Source: Strongylocentrotus droebachiensis
Taxonomy: Eukaryota; Echinodermata; Echinoidea; Camarodonta; Strongylocentrotidae
DNA: 64,000 bases
NCBI GenBank assembly: GCA_035222895.1
Contig: JAVYIG010000310.1
Span: 603,232 to 667,231, forward strand
Reading direction: 5' to 3'
Part shown: one piece after another, positions 62,307 through 64,000 of the stretch
Layout of the letters: every line of letters begins with the position of its first letter
How positions within the stretch are numbered: position 1 is the stretch's first letter
Position numbers and translations under genes: made by a program
Notes under the pieces: model-generated
Database searches by the model: none
What the model saw: the letters and a program-made list of their open reading frames with translations, nothing else
What the model was told of the DNA's origin: nothing

Positions 62307-63993
62307 AGAGGCGGCGGAGTGACTTCCAAAGTGGGGTGGCACCAACAAAAAAGGGCACTTTCAGGTAAAAAGGGAAATTTCAAAACGATTTTTTTTAAAT
62401 TTTATTTTATTTTTTTATTTTGTTATTTAGACTTTGATATATACCCCTATATTGTGATGACATTATCGGGGATGATTTTCATTGTTTGATTCTCTTTATA
62501 CATCGTATGATCTGAAAATTCGTTTGAGAGCGAGCAGAGGGAACGAGGACATTTTTTAAAGATTTGTGAGGTCGCAGTGCGAAAATTACATCTTTTAAAG
62601 CGGAATAACCCAATCCTGATGGGGTTATAAGCACGTACTCATAACGGAAGTCTGTAAAGACCTTCGATAAGTTCAACGCATAATTATAACATATATAACT
62701 ACGAGGGGCGTAGCGAGCGAGCTTTGGGGAAAATTGCTCTTAGTCGCTTAAAATTAGGGGCACGTTTAATGATGAGAGGAAAAGGGACACTTATCGAAAG
62801 GGTTAAGATACTTATTATAAAAGAAACGGAGCACGTGTCAAAGAACAGAGGCTAATCATCAGAGGTGAGAATTGGGCCCTATTTACACCTAAAAAAAAGA
62901 GGCACGCACCAGGGACGAAAATCGCATTTATAAGAAGTGAAAAGGGGCATTTATGAAAAAGGGAAAGGTTCCTTTTTAGAAAGGAAAAAGGGGCACATAT
63001 CATTGTTAAAATGGTAATTATCAGATGTGAAAAGGGGCGCTTATCGCATCTGAAAAGAGGCGCTGACCATACATAAAAAGAGGCACTTAGTATGAGAATG
63101 TAAAAGGGGCACTTGAAGGGAAATGTTCATTTTTTGAAGGAAAAGGGGCACCGATCAGATTATAATAGGGGCATTTATCGGAGGTGAAAAGGAGCTTTTA
63201 TGAGAAGGGGAAGTGGCTCTTATTAAAAAGAATAAGAGGCACATGTTAAAATAATCGGGACATTTTTCAAAGATGAAAAGGGGTAATTATGAGAAGAGGA
63301 AGGGGCACTTATAAGAAGGAAAAGAGCATTTATTAGGAAGGAAAAGGTGGACGTGTCAAAATAAAAGGGGCATTTATAAGAGATGGAAAGAGTACTTATC
63401 AGGAGGGGAAGGGGCACTTGTGAAAGTAAAACGAGTATCTCTCAGAATTGAATAGGGTCATTTACAAGAGATGAAAGGAGCACTAATGAGAATAAAAAAG
63501 GGCACTTATAAGGGCACTTATAAGGAAAAGGGGTACTTATTCAAAAGGAAAGGGGGCACATGTAAAATTATAAGGTGTGCTTATCCGAGTAAAAAGGGGG
63601 TAGTTATCAAAAGAGGAAGGGGCACGTTTTACAAAGGAAAAGGGGTACTTGTCAAAGCAAACTAAGGGGAACCTCTCAAGTTTGAATAGAGCAATAATCA
63701 GAGGCGAAGGGGGCGCTTTTCAAAAGTGAAAAGGGGCGCTTCTCGTACCTGAAAAGGGGAACTTACTAGAGATTAAAAAAAAGGCACTTATGAGATTGGA
63801 AAATGGACACTTATTGCAATGGAAAATGTGAACTTGTCAAAGGAAAAGAGGAACGTGTCAAATAAAAGGGGCACTTATCAGAAGTGGAAAGGGGAAGGGG
63901 CACTTTTCCTTTGTAAAAAGGGGCACTTTTTGGGTACTTGCAAAAGTGGAGGGGGGCACTGTGCCCCCCTGCTCCCCGGGAGCCTCGCCTCTG
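62307..63993. mobile_element. Minisatellite-filled element upstream of gene D exon 2
   Basis: Almost the whole stretch is degenerate AAAAGGGGCACTTATCAGA-like units, strongly purine-rich on the plus strand. The ends CAGAGGCGGCGGAG and the complement of CAGAGGCGAGGCTCC are similar, suggesting short inverted termini around the array. It is the same family as 32740-33600. It occupies intron 1 of gene D, and exon 1 must lie beyond it. No gene seen. Confidence 0.7.
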
Positions 63994-64000
63994 TCCTATT

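Overview
This is a eukaryotic, repeat-rich window of about 64 kb from an invertebrate animal. The SINE heads, CR1/L2-like LINEs, many foldback elements and intron-rich immune-type receptor genes suggest an echinoderm, most likely a sea urchin. That assignment rests on remembered repeat style, not on a search.

The only host genes I can support are four tandem paralogues on the minus strand, which I call A (858-7364), B (13830-24830), C (36895-43362) and D (54655 to beyond the right part of the window). I rebuilt each by matching exon homology, splice sites and intron phases. The shared model has eight exons (phases 1,0,2,1,1,1,2): signal peptide; C-type lectin domain (CTLD) over three exons; Ig-like exon; fibronectin III (FN3) exon; transmembrane exon; tyrosine-rich cytoplasmic tail. 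A and B are intact (480 and 484 codons). C carries a lost splice acceptor and an 8-bp deletion and looks like a pseudogene. D has a damaged acceptor at its FN3 exon, and its first exon is not in the window.

The likely 'system' is this cluster of single-chain type I lectin receptors. The tail of A contains YADI-x7-YVNI, which fits the ITAM spacing. B has lost the first half but has a PI3K-type YVYM. The sugar-binding triplet also differs: QPD in A (galactose-type), EPN in B, C and D (mannose-type). So ligand and signalling motifs both diversify in the array. Upstream of A, B and C lies a conserved IRF/Ets-like element. In C a 2.44-kb foldback insertion has pushed it about 2.6 kb away from the start codon.

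Layout: 1-853 foldback repeat; 858-7364 gene A; 7.4-13.8 kb flank of A with LINE and SINE fragments and foldbacks; 13.8-24.8 kb gene B with several intronic insertions; 24.8-36.9 kb flank of B with a nearly full CR1-like LINE (about 27-32.5 kb), minisatellite, SINE and MITE; 36.9-43.4 kb pseudogene C with nested MITEs and a tandem repeat carrying nuclear-receptor half sites; 43.5-45.9 kb giant foldback; 46.3-51.5 kb LTR-like unit and a decayed L2-like LINE; 52.4-54.6 kb repeat block and SINE; 54.7-62.2 kb gene D; 62.3-64 kb G/A-rich minisatellite. Comparing paralogues gives empty sites and target duplications for several insertions.
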